Origin: Isotricha intestinalis
Lineage: Eukaryota; Ciliophora; Litostomatea; Vestibuliferida; Isotrichidae
Length of the DNA: 54,284 bases
Reading direction: 5' to 3'
NCBI GenBank assembly: GCA_023807065.1
Contig: JAJJLU010003555.1
Coordinates: 1-54,284, forward strand
In this document: positions 1-9,337 of the stretch, piece after piece
How the letters are laid out: each line of letters begins with the position of its first letter
How positions within the stretch are numbered: position 1 is the stretch's first letter
Notes under the pieces: generated by a model
What the model was told of the DNA's origin: nothing
Seen by the model: the letters and a program-made list of their open reading frames with translations, nothing else
The model's database searches: none
Made by a program: the position numbers and the translations under genes

Positions 1-3000
1 TTGATTTTGGAGAAAATAATAAAAGAGTAAATGATATATTTATTTTATTTGAAGCTTGTTATATTAGTGATGATATTGATAAAGATAATTTTAATAATGT
101 TTTAAGTTTCTTCGTTGAAAAAATTGAATTTTTATTTTTAATTTCTATTAATAATACTAAAAATTATTTAGGTGAATTAATTGAATTTTCAAAAAAATTA
201 AAAGAAAAAATGCTAGTATTGTTTTATAAAAAACAATCTATTATTTATAATAAAAATTATATTTTTGTTAATTTTTTAAATCTCATTAAAATAATATTAT
301 CAAATGAAGATGATGATACATTTTATACTTTTCTTTATTCATTTGAAAAAATTAATTCTGGAGAAAAAAGAGCTAATAATTATTTTTACTTTTTATCTTA
401 TTTTTTAATTTCTCAAAAGAGTTTTAATAAAATAAATAAATTATTGGAAGAAATTATACTCTATAAAAATATTTCAATTTTTTTAATTTTTTATTCAAAA
501 ATATTATATTTTTTATTTCGTTTTGAAATAAATGATAATAAAATTCATATTGAATTAACAGAAATATTTTTTAATTTTTATGAAAAATTAATGACAAAAT
601 CGTATTTTAATGAATATAATGATATTATTTCCAATACTATAATTCCTTTACATTTAAAAAATTTAAAGAATTCTTTTAATCAATTAACTGTTAAATATAT
701 AGATTATTTATCAAATAATCCAAATGAAGAAGATTCAATTATTTATTTAAATGAATTAATCGAAAAATACCAGAACATATCTTTTTGTTCAAAAAAATTA
801 ATTAAATATTACAATGAATATTCAACGTCTAAGAATATAAATAACCAATTATATACTTATCATATATATTTAATTTTAGATTTTTTAAGTAAAGTGTATG
901 ATATTTCTTCTAATGATCTTTTACTTCTTATAACTAATAATAATATTTTAGATGAAAGAATAAAAGATAAATATCAATTAGATTTTATTCATTATATTAT
1001 ATTTAGAATGATAATTTTTAAAGAACAATTTGATTATATGAAATATGCAAAAAATAATCAAATTACTGCTTTTATTTTACAAATGTTTAAAGAAGAAATT
1101 GAACTTATTGATCAAATACTTAATCAAGAAAAAATTTTTTTTGATAATAATTTTAATGAAATAAATAAGAAATGTCAATTTAAATTAATCAATTTTTTAT
1201 ATAAACAATTTGATAATAATATATTTGATAAATTTCTAATAGATTATATCCCATTAAAAAAAGATAAGTTTTTATATGAAAATTTTAAATTAAAATTTAT
1301 TTTTGATATGAATATAATTGGAGAAAACTTAAAAATTGCTTTACTTACAAATAATAAAAAGTATCTAGATAAAAATTTAATTATTATTAATGATTATTTA
1401 AAAGTTCTTTCAGAAATAAATTTAAATTTAGAAAAAGAAATTGAATTTCTTAAATTATTTAAATCCATTTATTATGAGAATAATGAAAATTTAATTGTAA
1501 ATTTAAATATTATATCTCATTTAAATAATAAAGATAGAGAAAATCAATGTTTTAATATCTTTTATGAAAAAATATATATTATCAAAATGAGTATAAAATA
1601 TTTCCTCAAATATTATAAAGAATTACCAAAAAATAAAATAATGTTAGATTTTATTTTAAATGAAGGAATAAATTTAAAATTAAAAGTAAGTAATAATAAT
1701 AAATTAAATATATTTGAAGCAATAACATTTGCAGATATAAGATATTATCAATATATAATTGATTATCAACAAAAAAAAGATATAAATATAATAAAATTTA
1801 TAGAAAATTCAAAAACATTAATTGGATATATAGAAAATTTAATTAATCAATTATTGAAGAAGAAAAATATTATTGATAACTTTTCTCTTGTAGAAAAAAT
1901 AAAAATATCTTTAATTTTACATTTTTTAAATGAAAATACTTTAACAAATAATACTTTAATAACATTAATAGGAAATTTTGATCTTCACATAATAATAATT
2001 GATTTACTTAATTATTATAAAAATGTATGTTTAATATACTTTAAAACTTTAAAAAAATATGGTTTTTGTGATCATATAATATTACAAATAAGAAAATTTG
2101 AATTTTATCCTATATTAAAATATGATTCTGAATTTTATTTAAAAATATTAGAATATATAATTAAAATAATTAATAAATGGGAAAGAAAATTTAATTATGA
2201 AATTTGGGCTGATGTAGGAAACTTTAATTCTTTAGATGAATTTAAATCTTTTGAAAGAAAAGTATTATTAGAGTATATTAATGTTAAATATCCTAATATT
2301 AAAATAGAACAAAACGATGATTATAATAATATAATTGATAAATATGAAATATATAATGATTACATTATTAATAAATATTTATGTTTATGTGAAAATAAAA
2401 TTAATAAGTCTTCTTCAGAGAAAGTAATTTCAGTTTATTTTAAAAATAAATCTAAAATTGATAATGATAATGATTTAAATGAATTAAAAAATTTATTTCA
2501 AAAATTTTATCCCATTAAAGATTTAACTAGTTATTTTATTACAAATTTTAGAAATATTCAAAATAAATATGTTATAAAGTTAATTCCTTATATTTATCTT
2601 AATGATTACTATAATACTATCTTAATACCTGAATTTTTAGAAACTTTTTTTGATATTATTAAAGGAATGTTTAAAGAATTTAAAATGGATTGGAATGATT
2701 ATAAAGTATTAAAAAATTTAAAAAAAATAACTAAACAAATAATTTATTTTTCATCTTTTTTAGATGAAAAAGAAATGACAAATAATATTATAATATTTTA
2801 CATAAAATTTTTTCATAATTTCAAATCAAATATTCTTTACCATAATTACAATAAGAATTCAGTAGATCAAATATTTGAAAAGAATAATATAATAGTAACT
2901 TTTAGAATAAAATCAAAAATATTTTTGTTTATAAAATACAAAAGAAAATGTGCTTATAATTCAATAGATACAGAAACACAAGAAATAAAAGAAATATTTA

Positions 3001-4082
3001 AAAAATTAAAATCAATATTAAATCATTCAAGAGTTCAAAAATTATTAGTTTCATATGTAAATAAAATGAATGATAATTTAGAAAAACAATTTTTTAACTT
3101 AGAAAATCAATTAATATGTTCATCACAAGAAATAAAAGAAATAATATATGAAATATATAATGAAAATAAAATTTTAAGAAATTACTTATCAAAAAAATTA
3201 AATGAATATAACATAAATTTTCCCATAGAAGAAATAATATCTAAATTAGTAGAACCAATAGAACAAAAAGACGACAAGAAAAAAAATAAAAAAAATAAAA
3301 AAAAAAAAATATTAAACCAAAAAGAAAAAGAAGAAATAAAACAAGAATTAATAAACTTAATATTAAAATCCAAATCAAATATATTATCAAATGAAAATAT
3401 ATTTTTTTATATTCCATCAAATGACTTATCAAAAATTCCTTTAGAAAATTTACCTTTATTATATAATTTAAATATATTAAGAACCATAACATTAAATTAT
3501 ATAAGAGAAAATCCAATAGATATCAAAATATCAAAAAAAAATGATATTTTTTATCTTTTAAATCCATCAAAAGATTTAAAAAAAACACAAAAAACATTAA
3601 GTCCATTATTTGAAGATAATCAAATAAAAGGAATAAAAGAAAATAAACCAGAAAAAGAAGAAATAAACAAAATATTGTTAAATAAAAAAATGTATATTTA
3701 TATTGGACATGGCGATGGAACAAAATATGTTTCTTTAGATTTTTTTAAAAATAATAAAATTAACTTTCTTACTTTTTTATTTGGATGTTCTAGTGCAAAT
3801 ATTAAAATGTTTTTAGGAAATGATACTCAACCTTATGGTTTACCTCAAATTTTATTATTTAATAATTGCCCTTTTTTTTTAGGTTGTTTATGGAATGTTT
3901 CTTCTAATGACATCGATTATTTTACTTTAAATTTATTTAATTTAATTTTTAATAATGAAAAATATGTTTCTTTAATTCAATCTATTATTCAAGTTAAAAA
4001 AGAATTAAATTTAAAATATTCTGTTGCTTCTTCTATTGTCTTTTATGGTAATAATGATATTAATTTATATGTAAAATCTTAA
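1..4082 (+). CDS. Separase (C50 cysteine protease), 5' end missing
   Basis: Separase cleaves the cohesin kleisin at anaphase onset. The frame is open from base 3 to the TAA at 4080-4082 with no stop, so the gene begins left of the window; the ATG at 210 is probably internal. The visible part is about 1,359 residues. Most is a Leu/Ile/Lys/Asn-rich helical region, as in the superhelical N-terminal part of separases, followed by a Lys-rich linker near 3270-3310. The last ~250 residues are the caspase-like protease domain: IPLENLP, then YIGHGDG with the catalytic His at 3708-3710, then FGCSSA with the catalytic Cys at 3786-3788, then LGCLWNVSSNDID. The spacing and the GHG / GCSS / LW-V-DID motifs match the family, so the enzyme should be active. 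No securin candidate was recognised nearby. Function is well supported; the true start is not visible. Confidence 0.88.
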   Translation, partial: DFGENNKRVNDIFILFEACYISDDIDKDNFNNVLSFFVEKIEFLFLISINNTKNYLGELIEFSKKLKEKMLVLFYKKQSIIYNKNYIFVNFLNLIKIILSNEDDDTFYTFLYSFEKINSGEKRANNYFYFLSYFLISQKSFNKINKLLEEIILYKNISIFLIFYSKILYFLFRFEINDNKIHIELTEIFFNFYEKLMTKSYFNEYNDIISNTIIPLHLKNLKNSFNQLTVKYIDYLSNNPNEEDSIIYLNELIEKYQNISFCSKKLIKYYNEYSTSKNINNQLYTYHIYLILDFLSKVYDISSNDLLLLITNNNILDERIKDKYQLDFIHYIIFRMIIFKEQFDYMKYAKNNQITAFILQMFKEEIELIDQILNQEKIFFDNNFNEINKKCQFKLINFLYKQFDNNIFDKFLIDYIPLKKDKFLYENFKLKFIFDMNIIGENLKIALLTNNKKYLDKNLIIINDYLKVLSEINLNLEKEIEFLKLFKSIYYENNENLIVNLNIISHLNNKDRENQCFNIFYEKIYIIKMSIKYFLKYYKELPKNKIMLDFILNEGINLKLKVSNNNKLNIFEAITFADIRYYQYIIDYQQKKDINIIKFIENSKTLIGYIENLINQLLKKKNIIDNFSLVEKIKISLILHFLNENTLTNNTLITLIGNFDLHIIIIDLLNYYKNVCLIYFKTLKKYGFCDHIILQIRKFEFYPILKYDSEFYLKILEYIIKIINKWERKFNYEIWADVGNFNSLDEFKSFERKVLLEYINVKYPNIKIEQNDDYNNIIDKYEIYNDYIINKYLCLCENKINKSSSEKVISVYFKNKSKIDNDNDLNELKNLFQKFYPIKDLTSYFITNFRNIQNKYVIKLIPYIYLNDYYNTILIPEFLETFFDIIKGMFKEFKMDWNDYKVLKNLKKITKQIIYFSSFLDEKEMTNNIIIFYIKFFHNFKSNILYHNYNKNSVDQIFEKNNIIVTFRIKSKIFLFIKYKRKCAYNSIDTETQEIKEIFKKLKSILNHSRVQKLLVSYVNKMNDNLEKQFFNLENQLICSSQEIKEIIYEIYNENKILRNYLSKKLNEYNINFPIEEIISKLVEPIEQKDDKKKNKKNKKKKILNQKEKEEIKQELINLILKSKSNILSNENIFFYIPSNDLSKIPLENLPLLYNLNILRTITLNYIRENPIDIKISKKNDIFYLLNPSKDLKKTQKTLSPLFEDNQIKGIKENKPEKEEINKILLNKKMYIYIGHGDGTKYVSLDFFKNNKINFLTFLFGCSSANIKMFLGNDTQPYGLPQILLFNNCPFFLGCLWNVSSNDIDYFTLNLFNLIFNNEKYVSLIQSIIQVKKELNLKYSVASSIVFYGNNDINLYVKS

Positions 4083-4157
4083 TATATAGATTTTCTTTTA
4101 ATGTTTTATAAATAAATAAAAAATTATATTATTTAATTATTATTATTATTTATTAAT

Positions 4158-5681
4158 TTACATATTTTGAACTTCTTTTTTCATGTTTTTTAATCTGTTT
4201 ATTAATTCCTTTTCTCTAATTAAATTTTCATAAATCCTTTTAATTGGTGTTTTTCTTTCATTAATTAATATTCCACAATATTCTAAAGCATCTTTTAATA
4301 TAAAAACTATTAAACTTGTAGTTCCACAAATTTTAGTATAATAAGAAGGAGAAATTTTACTTTTATATTTATTTACCATTTTCCTCATTTTATTTAAATT
4401 TTCTTCATCAAAAGAAAAATCATCTATTAAATTTAAAATAAAATCTCCTAATTTATTTTTTCCTTCAGTAATAAAATAATCAGAAATTTTTCTCCAAAAT
4501 TCTTCATTGTTATCAATAATTTGAATTAATTCTTCTTTTTTAATTAATAGGGCAAATAATTTATAAATAATTAATATATCAAAATACTTTTTAGGTAATT
4601 CATCATTATAAAAAATCGATAAATATATTTCTTCATTTAAAACTTCAATTGCTCTTAAAGCACCTTTAGATAATTGAAATTTAGGAAAATTTTCGTTTAA
4701 TTCATTATTATATTTTTCTTTTATTTCTTCTATATTTTGATCAATTTGTCTTTCATCAAATGTCTTTATTATTTTATGAATATATTTTACTCTTCCTTCT
4801 TTGCAAAATTTTTTATTTAAAGAAACTAAATTCATTCCATCTTCTATATTACAAAAAATTAATATATTTTTTAAAATCATTAAACTTTTTTCTTCAAAAA
4901 AATGATTTAAATTTGCTTCTAATTTAGTTTTTCTTTCCATTTCTGAAGATAAGGATTTTTTATATAATATTTTTTCAGTATTATTTAAAGTATTTTCAAC
5001 ATATTTTATCTGTTCTTGAATATTAGAAATTTCAAATTTAAAATCTAAAGGTTCTTTAAATTTAAATTTAGGACTTTCTAATTCATTTTTTAAACTTTTA
5101 TAATTTTTTTTTTTTAAAGAAGTACTAAATTCACTTTCATTAGTATCAATAAATCTTGAAGTATGCAAACTTTTACTTCTCAAATCTTGTTTTTTATTAT
5201 TTTTATTATAATTTTCAGCAACACTATTTCTAGAATTTTTCCTTGAACTTAAAGTACTTAATTGACTTATCATATTAATTTTATTTGTTGATGATCTTCC
5301 AATACTTGAATTTAAAGAATTATTACTTAAATTATTATAATTATTATTATAATTATAGTTGTTACTGTTGTTTAATTCATTTTTATTATTTTGATTTTTT
5401 TGAAAGTGATTTGATGTTTTACTTCTTATCATTTTTTTCTGAGGATTATTTGTTGTTTTTCTTTCTTTATTGTCTGATTTTTTTCTTATGCTATTTTCTC
5501 TTGATATCATTAATAAATTATGTATATTATGTTCAAAATGCTTAAATTGCTTATCAGTCATATCTAAATTATTTAATTGAATTTCTGTTCTTTTTTCTAA
5601 ATAATTTAATGATGAAAAAGTCTTTTCTAATAAATTTTTTAAAATAAATGCCTTTTTATTATTAAATTCAATACTAGTCAT
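4158..5681 (-). CDS. Conserved-looking protein of unknown function with low-complexity N-terminus
   Basis: I do not recognise this 507-residue protein. The ATG at 5681-5679 (MTSIEFNNKK) is chosen as start. The frame stays open upstream to a TTG at 5783, and an in-frame ATG at 5723 would add 14 hydrophobic residues, but that stretch looks like translated AT-rich leader rather than a membrane anchor. Residues ~80-215 are Ser/Asn/Lys-rich and probably disordered. From ~220 to the end the protein is less biased, with helical segments such as EEKSLMILKNILIFC and the motif SYYTKICGTTSLIVFILKD, which looks like a folded domain. It is convergent with separase, 75 bases away. No catalytic motif was seen. 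Confidence 0.75.
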   Translation of the reverse strand: MTSIEFNNKKAFILKNLLEKTFSSLNYLEKRTEIQLNNLDMTDKQFKHFEHNIHNLLMISRENSIRKKSDNKERKTTNNPQKKMIRSKTSNHFQKNQNNKNELNNSNNYNYNNNYNNLSNNSLNSSIGRSSTNKINMISQLSTLSSRKNSRNSVAENYNKNNKKQDLRSKSLHTSRFIDTNESEFSTSLKKKNYKSLKNELESPKFKFKEPLDFKFEISNIQEQIKYVENTLNNTEKILYKKSLSSEMERKTKLEANLNHFFEEKSLMILKNILIFCNIEDGMNLVSLNKKFCKEGRVKYIHKIIKTFDERQIDQNIEEIKEKYNNELNENFPKFQLSKGALRAIEVLNEEIYLSIFYNDELPKKYFDILIIYKLFALLIKKEELIQIIDNNEEFWRKISDYFITEGKNKLGDFILNLIDDFSFDEENLNKMRKMVNKYKSKISPSYYTKICGTTSLIVFILKDALEYCGILINERKTPIKRIYENLIREKELINRLKNMKKEVQNM

Positions 5682-5828
5682 TTTATTAATTCTAACAAAA
5701 AAAAAAATAAATAAAACAATCATAAATTTATTTAGAAAAAATATTAAAATAATAAAATATTCTTCCCTAAAAATATTAAACAAAATAAAAAAGTATTAAA
5801 TTCTTCTTAAAAAAAATTATAAAAACCA

Positions 5829-8420
5829 TTAAAAATCTTCTAAAATAGATTCCAACTCAATAAAATCTGGTCTATCACATTCTTGTAACTGTAACATATT
5901 AGTAATTAACTGGACAAAAGAAAGAGAATATCTTTGACTGACAACACTCATTATGAAAATTTTTAATTTTGAATCATTTTGAAAATCTCTAATTTTACAT
6001 AAAGTTTTAATTCTTAAAGTAGAAGCAAATAAAAAGCACATTCCAAGAGAAAAAACATCACTTTTATAAGGATTATGATTTATATCAAAAATTCTATTTT
6101 GTAATCCATTAAATAATATTGGACTCATATATAATTCAGTTCCTCTTAAAGTACTTAAAGGGTCTAATCTTTTTCCAAATTTTCTTGCTTCACCAAAATC
6201 TGCAATTTTATATTTATTATTTGGAAAAACTAAAATATTTTGTGCTTTTACATCTCTATGACTAACTTTATTTTTTTGTAAATATGCTAATGCATTTACT
6301 ATTTGTTTTAATATATTTATTAATTCTTCTTCACTATAATATTTATTTCTCATTTGCCTTTGATTTATTTCTTTTTCCCAATCTGTCTTTGCAACTTCCA
6401 TTAATATATATATACAAAATGTTGATTCATCTAAAATTTTCTTTGATATTCCTAATATTGTTAATATATTTTCATGCTTATAATTTGCGAAAACATCATA
6501 TTCTTTTGATATTTCCTCAAAATTTTTTCTATTTGTTGTTATCATCTTTTTCATACAAAATAAGTTCTTTTCTTTATCTTCTACTAAATATATTTTTCCA
6601 AATGAACCTTCTCCTAATTGAGTTATTATATTATAATCTATTTCATCAAAAATTAAATTTTTTTCATTCTTTTTAGTTTCTAATTTTTTTATTTGATTTG
6701 TTCCAAATAAATTTTGACTTTTAGTAAGAGGATTATCTTCAATTTCTTTATTATTTTCTTCTTCATATTCAAAACTATCTTCTGATAAACTTAAATTGAT
6801 TAAATTTATATTTTGTCTTTCTTTCTTAAATTCTTTTACTCTATCATTTAATGAATGTAAAACAACATGTTCATTTTGATTTGTTTCACTTCTTTTTATT
6901 GGTTTTCTTAATCTTGGACTAAAATTTTTTATTGAAGGATTATAAAATAATCCTCCGAATCTATCTGTTAATAAAGGTTTAAATAAATTTACATTTATTT
7001 TTTTCCCATTTTTTATTAAATGTCCTTTTTCATCTTTCTTCAAATCTGGTATTAATAATTGTAATTGTTTCCTATGTTCTTCTGCTTCTTTTTCCTTTAA
7101 TAATAAACTTAAATGACGAGATTTTCTTCTTTTGACTTTTGGTTTTTCTTTTTCTTCTTTTTTATTTTCTTTTTCATTTTCTTTAATTTCTTCATTAATC
7201 TTTAAATTATCATCAATAATATTATTATTATTAATACTATTATTATTACTATTCTTATTATTATTACTATTATTACTATTACTATTACTATTATAATTAT
7301 AATTATAATTATTATTATTATTATTACTACTATTATTACTATTACTATTATAATACTTATTACTATTTTTTTTCTCAATGAATGAATGTTCTTTTTTATC
7401 ATCTAATTGAAATTCTTCATTCATGAGATTGATTTCATGTTTAAAGCTTCTTACATTAGTACACTTGAAATTTTTTTGGCAAATAGGGCAAATCCACATA
7501 AATTTATTAATAGAAGCAAAAACTTTACAAAGAGAGCAGACAATAATTTTTTTTTCGAATCTATTTCCTTCATATAAAACACCATTACATCTTAAATTAT
7601 GAAAAAAATCTAATTTTAAAGGATTATTATCACAACGACACGGTAAAATTAAAGGTTTAACAATCAATTGGTTAACAAGTGAATTTTTTACAGAAATTTT
7701 CATAGAAAGAAATTCAAGAGGATTATATTCTTTAATTCCAGTATTAAAATTTTTTTTACAAATAATACATTTCCATTCAATTTCCAAAGGGTCTTTTTCA
7801 AATTTACATTTAGGACAATAAACATTTTTTCCAAATAAAAATAATCCATTTTGACATTTTGGACAATTCATTTGTTGATTTAACATTATAGGGCAATGAT
7901 ATTTAATCCATGTAACTGGTTTTAAAGTATTTTCACTTATTAATTTATATTTTGAATAAAATTCACAATCATCAATTGGACAATACATTAATATACAATT
8001 TATATTATATATATATTTACAATTTGAACATATTACATATTTATTCTCTTTTTGCTCATTTTTTACTATGTAAAATTCACCTTGACATGAATGATATGCT
8101 TGTGTGTTTTTTATACAATGCCTTTGAAATTCTGTTAATTTTTCTAGTGGAACTTTTTTATTTATTACTTTTTCACTTAAATATAAACATGGCATGTAAT
8201 AATCTTCTAATATTATTTTAAAGGATTTTGTAAAAAAATCTTTGTGCTTTCTTAATTCTGGAATTAATTTTGGATAATAGGAATTTAATATTATATTCAT
8301 TCTATGAATAAAATTTTTTGTAAATTCTTCTTGAGTTATTGTTAAAATATTATGGAAACTATCATTAAATTCTTCTATGAAAATATTATTTAATTCTTTT
8401 TGTAATTTTATTTCATCCAT
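5829..8420 (-). CDS. Protein kinase with N-terminal zinc-ribbon array
   Basis: An 863-residue Ser/Thr-type protein kinase. Residues ~90-330 hold many C-x2-C pairs (CSNC, CPKC, CPKC, CIIC, CSLC, CPIC), reading as several zinc ribbons. Residues ~350-400 are an Asn/Ser/Tyr run. The kinase domain spans ~600-863: glycine loop LGEGSFG at 602, Lys in CMKKM near 625, HRDVKAQN near 721, DFGEA near 741. The APE motif reads SPI, a common variant in divergent kinases. YKSDVFSLGMCFLFA in the F-helix region resembles a kinase expansion I associate with ciliates. Catalytic residues are intact, so activity is likely; the substrate is unknown. It is divergent with the next gene across only 87 bases, so the two may share a promoter region. 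Confidence 0.85.
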   Translation of the reverse strand: MDEIKLQKELNNIFIEEFNDSFHNILTITQEEFTKNFIHRMNIILNSYYPKLIPELRKHKDFFTKSFKIILEDYYMPCLYLSEKVINKKVPLEKLTEFQRHCIKNTQAYHSCQGEFYIVKNEQKENKYVICSNCKYIYNINCILMYCPIDDCEFYSKYKLISENTLKPVTWIKYHCPIMLNQQMNCPKCQNGLFLFGKNVYCPKCKFEKDPLEIEWKCIICKKNFNTGIKEYNPLEFLSMKISVKNSLVNQLIVKPLILPCRCDNNPLKLDFFHNLRCNGVLYEGNRFEKKIIVCSLCKVFASINKFMWICPICQKNFKCTNVRSFKHEINLMNEEFQLDDKKEHSFIEKKNSNKYYNSNSNNSSNNNNNNYNYNYNSNSNSNNSNNNKNSNNNSINNNNIIDDNLKINEEIKENEKENKKEEKEKPKVKRRKSRHLSLLLKEKEAEEHRKQLQLLIPDLKKDEKGHLIKNGKKINVNLFKPLLTDRFGGLFYNPSIKNFSPRLRKPIKRSETNQNEHVVLHSLNDRVKEFKKERQNINLINLSLSEDSFEYEEENNKEIEDNPLTKSQNLFGTNQIKKLETKKNEKNLIFDEIDYNIITQLGEGSFGKIYLVEDKEKNLFCMKKMITTNRKNFEEISKEYDVFANYKHENILTILGISKKILDESTFCIYILMEVAKTDWEKEINQRQMRNKYYSEEELINILKQIVNALAYLQKNKVSHRDVKAQNILVFPNNKYKIADFGEARKFGKRLDPLSTLRGTELYMSPILFNGLQNRIFDINHNPYKSDVFSLGMCFLFASTLRIKTLCKIRDFQNDSKLKIFIMSVVSQRYSLSFVQLITNMLQLQECDRPDFIELESILEDF
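7205..7370. repeat. ATT/ACT trinucleotide microsatellite coding for poly-Asn/Ser/Tyr
   Basis: An imperfect trinucleotide repeat of ATT, ACT and AAT units inside the kinase gene. It is read on the minus strand as Asn with scattered Ser and Tyr, linking the zinc-ribbon part to the kinase part. Such tracts are likely to vary in length between strains. Confidence 0.8.
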
Positions 8421-8507
8421 TTTTATATTTTTTTATTACTTTTTATACTAATATTAAAATATTATAATTATTAATATAATTAAAAAATTAATTTTTTAAA
8501 TTAAATT

Positions 8508-9209
8508 ATGGGAGCTGATTGTTGTAATATGAAGACAAATCAAGAAGAAAACGACAATGAAATAAAGAAAGATTTAAAAATTTCAGATTTTGAAACAAAA
8601 GTGACACGAATAGAAGAAAGTGAAAAAAGTTATTTATTTAAAAATTCATTTCGCTCTGCAAACGAACAATTATTTTTTGAAATAAAAGAAAGTCCATATG
8701 AAGATTATTCAAAATCAATTTTTAGTCGATTAAATGAAATAAGATCTCACCCTTTATATTTTTATTCCTATGCAAAAAAAAATAATTTAAGTGAATTAAT
8801 TGAAAAATTGATTAAAAATCAATTAACAAATTATAAATTAAATTGGTCATCGTTAAAATCAAAAGTGATATATAAAATAATGCATAATGAAAATATGAAA
8901 ATAAATGAAAAAATAAATAATTTGGAACTTTATTTTAATCGAGAAAATAAAACTTTTATTTATTATTCAATTGGAGAAATAGAAAATATTGATGTTTGCA
9001 TTTGGAATTTATTAAAAAATTTTCCTGAAGATAATTATAAAATATTAACTCAAGATTATACTAATTGTTCTATTTACACTGAACATTTAATTGAAGATCA
9101 TTTTATTTATTTAAACAAATTAAAAGATTTTAATATTAATAATTATAATCACAATAATGAACTTTTGATAACTTTTTTCTTTTTTTTCCAAAAATTACAT
9201 TCACTCTAA
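8508..9209 (+). CDS. Small protein with lipidation-type N-terminus, possibly CAP-like
   Basis: A 233-residue protein starting MGADCCNMK. Gly2 followed by Cys5 and Cys6 is the pattern of N-myristoylation plus palmitoylation, which would place it on a membrane. Residues ~65-90 (SIFSRLNEIRSHPLYF) resemble the first helix of CAP/SCP domains in protist proteins, which often carry a LN-IR-NP motif. The rest is too divergent to confirm, and the family's active-site histidines were not identified. The C-terminus is a phenylalanine run followed by a normal TAA. The start lies 87 bases from the divergent kinase start. The CAP assignment is tentative; acylation is inferred from the motif only. Confidence 0.6.
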   Translation: MGADCCNMKTNQEENDNEIKKDLKISDFETKVTRIEESEKSYLFKNSFRSANEQLFFEIKESPYEDYSKSIFSRLNEIRSHPLYFYSYAKKNNLSELIEKLIKNQLTNYKLNWSSLKSKVIYKIMHNENMKINEKINNLELYFNRENKTFIYYSIGEIENIDVCIWNLLKNFPEDNYKILTQDYTNCSIYTEHLIEDHFIYLNKLKDFNINNYNHNNELLITFFFFFQKLHSL

Positions 9210-9337
9210 TTTTTTAAATTTATTTAAGGTAAATAATTTAAATATAAACCCAAATTTTTTTTATATTATAATTTAAAGTAAATAATAAAAAACTTTTTTA
9301 AAAATATTTTAATGGTTTTAATAATAATAATATTTTT

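Noticed and set aside
5682..5783. N-terminal hydrophobic extension of the 4158-5681 gene resembling a membrane anchor
   Set aside because: It begins at a non-ATG codon (TTG) and reads like AT-rich leader; the ATG at 5681 gives a normal start.
7202..7402. Poly-Ile/Val frame on the minus strand
   Set aside because: Shadow of the Asn/Ser microsatellite inside the kinase gene, read in another frame.
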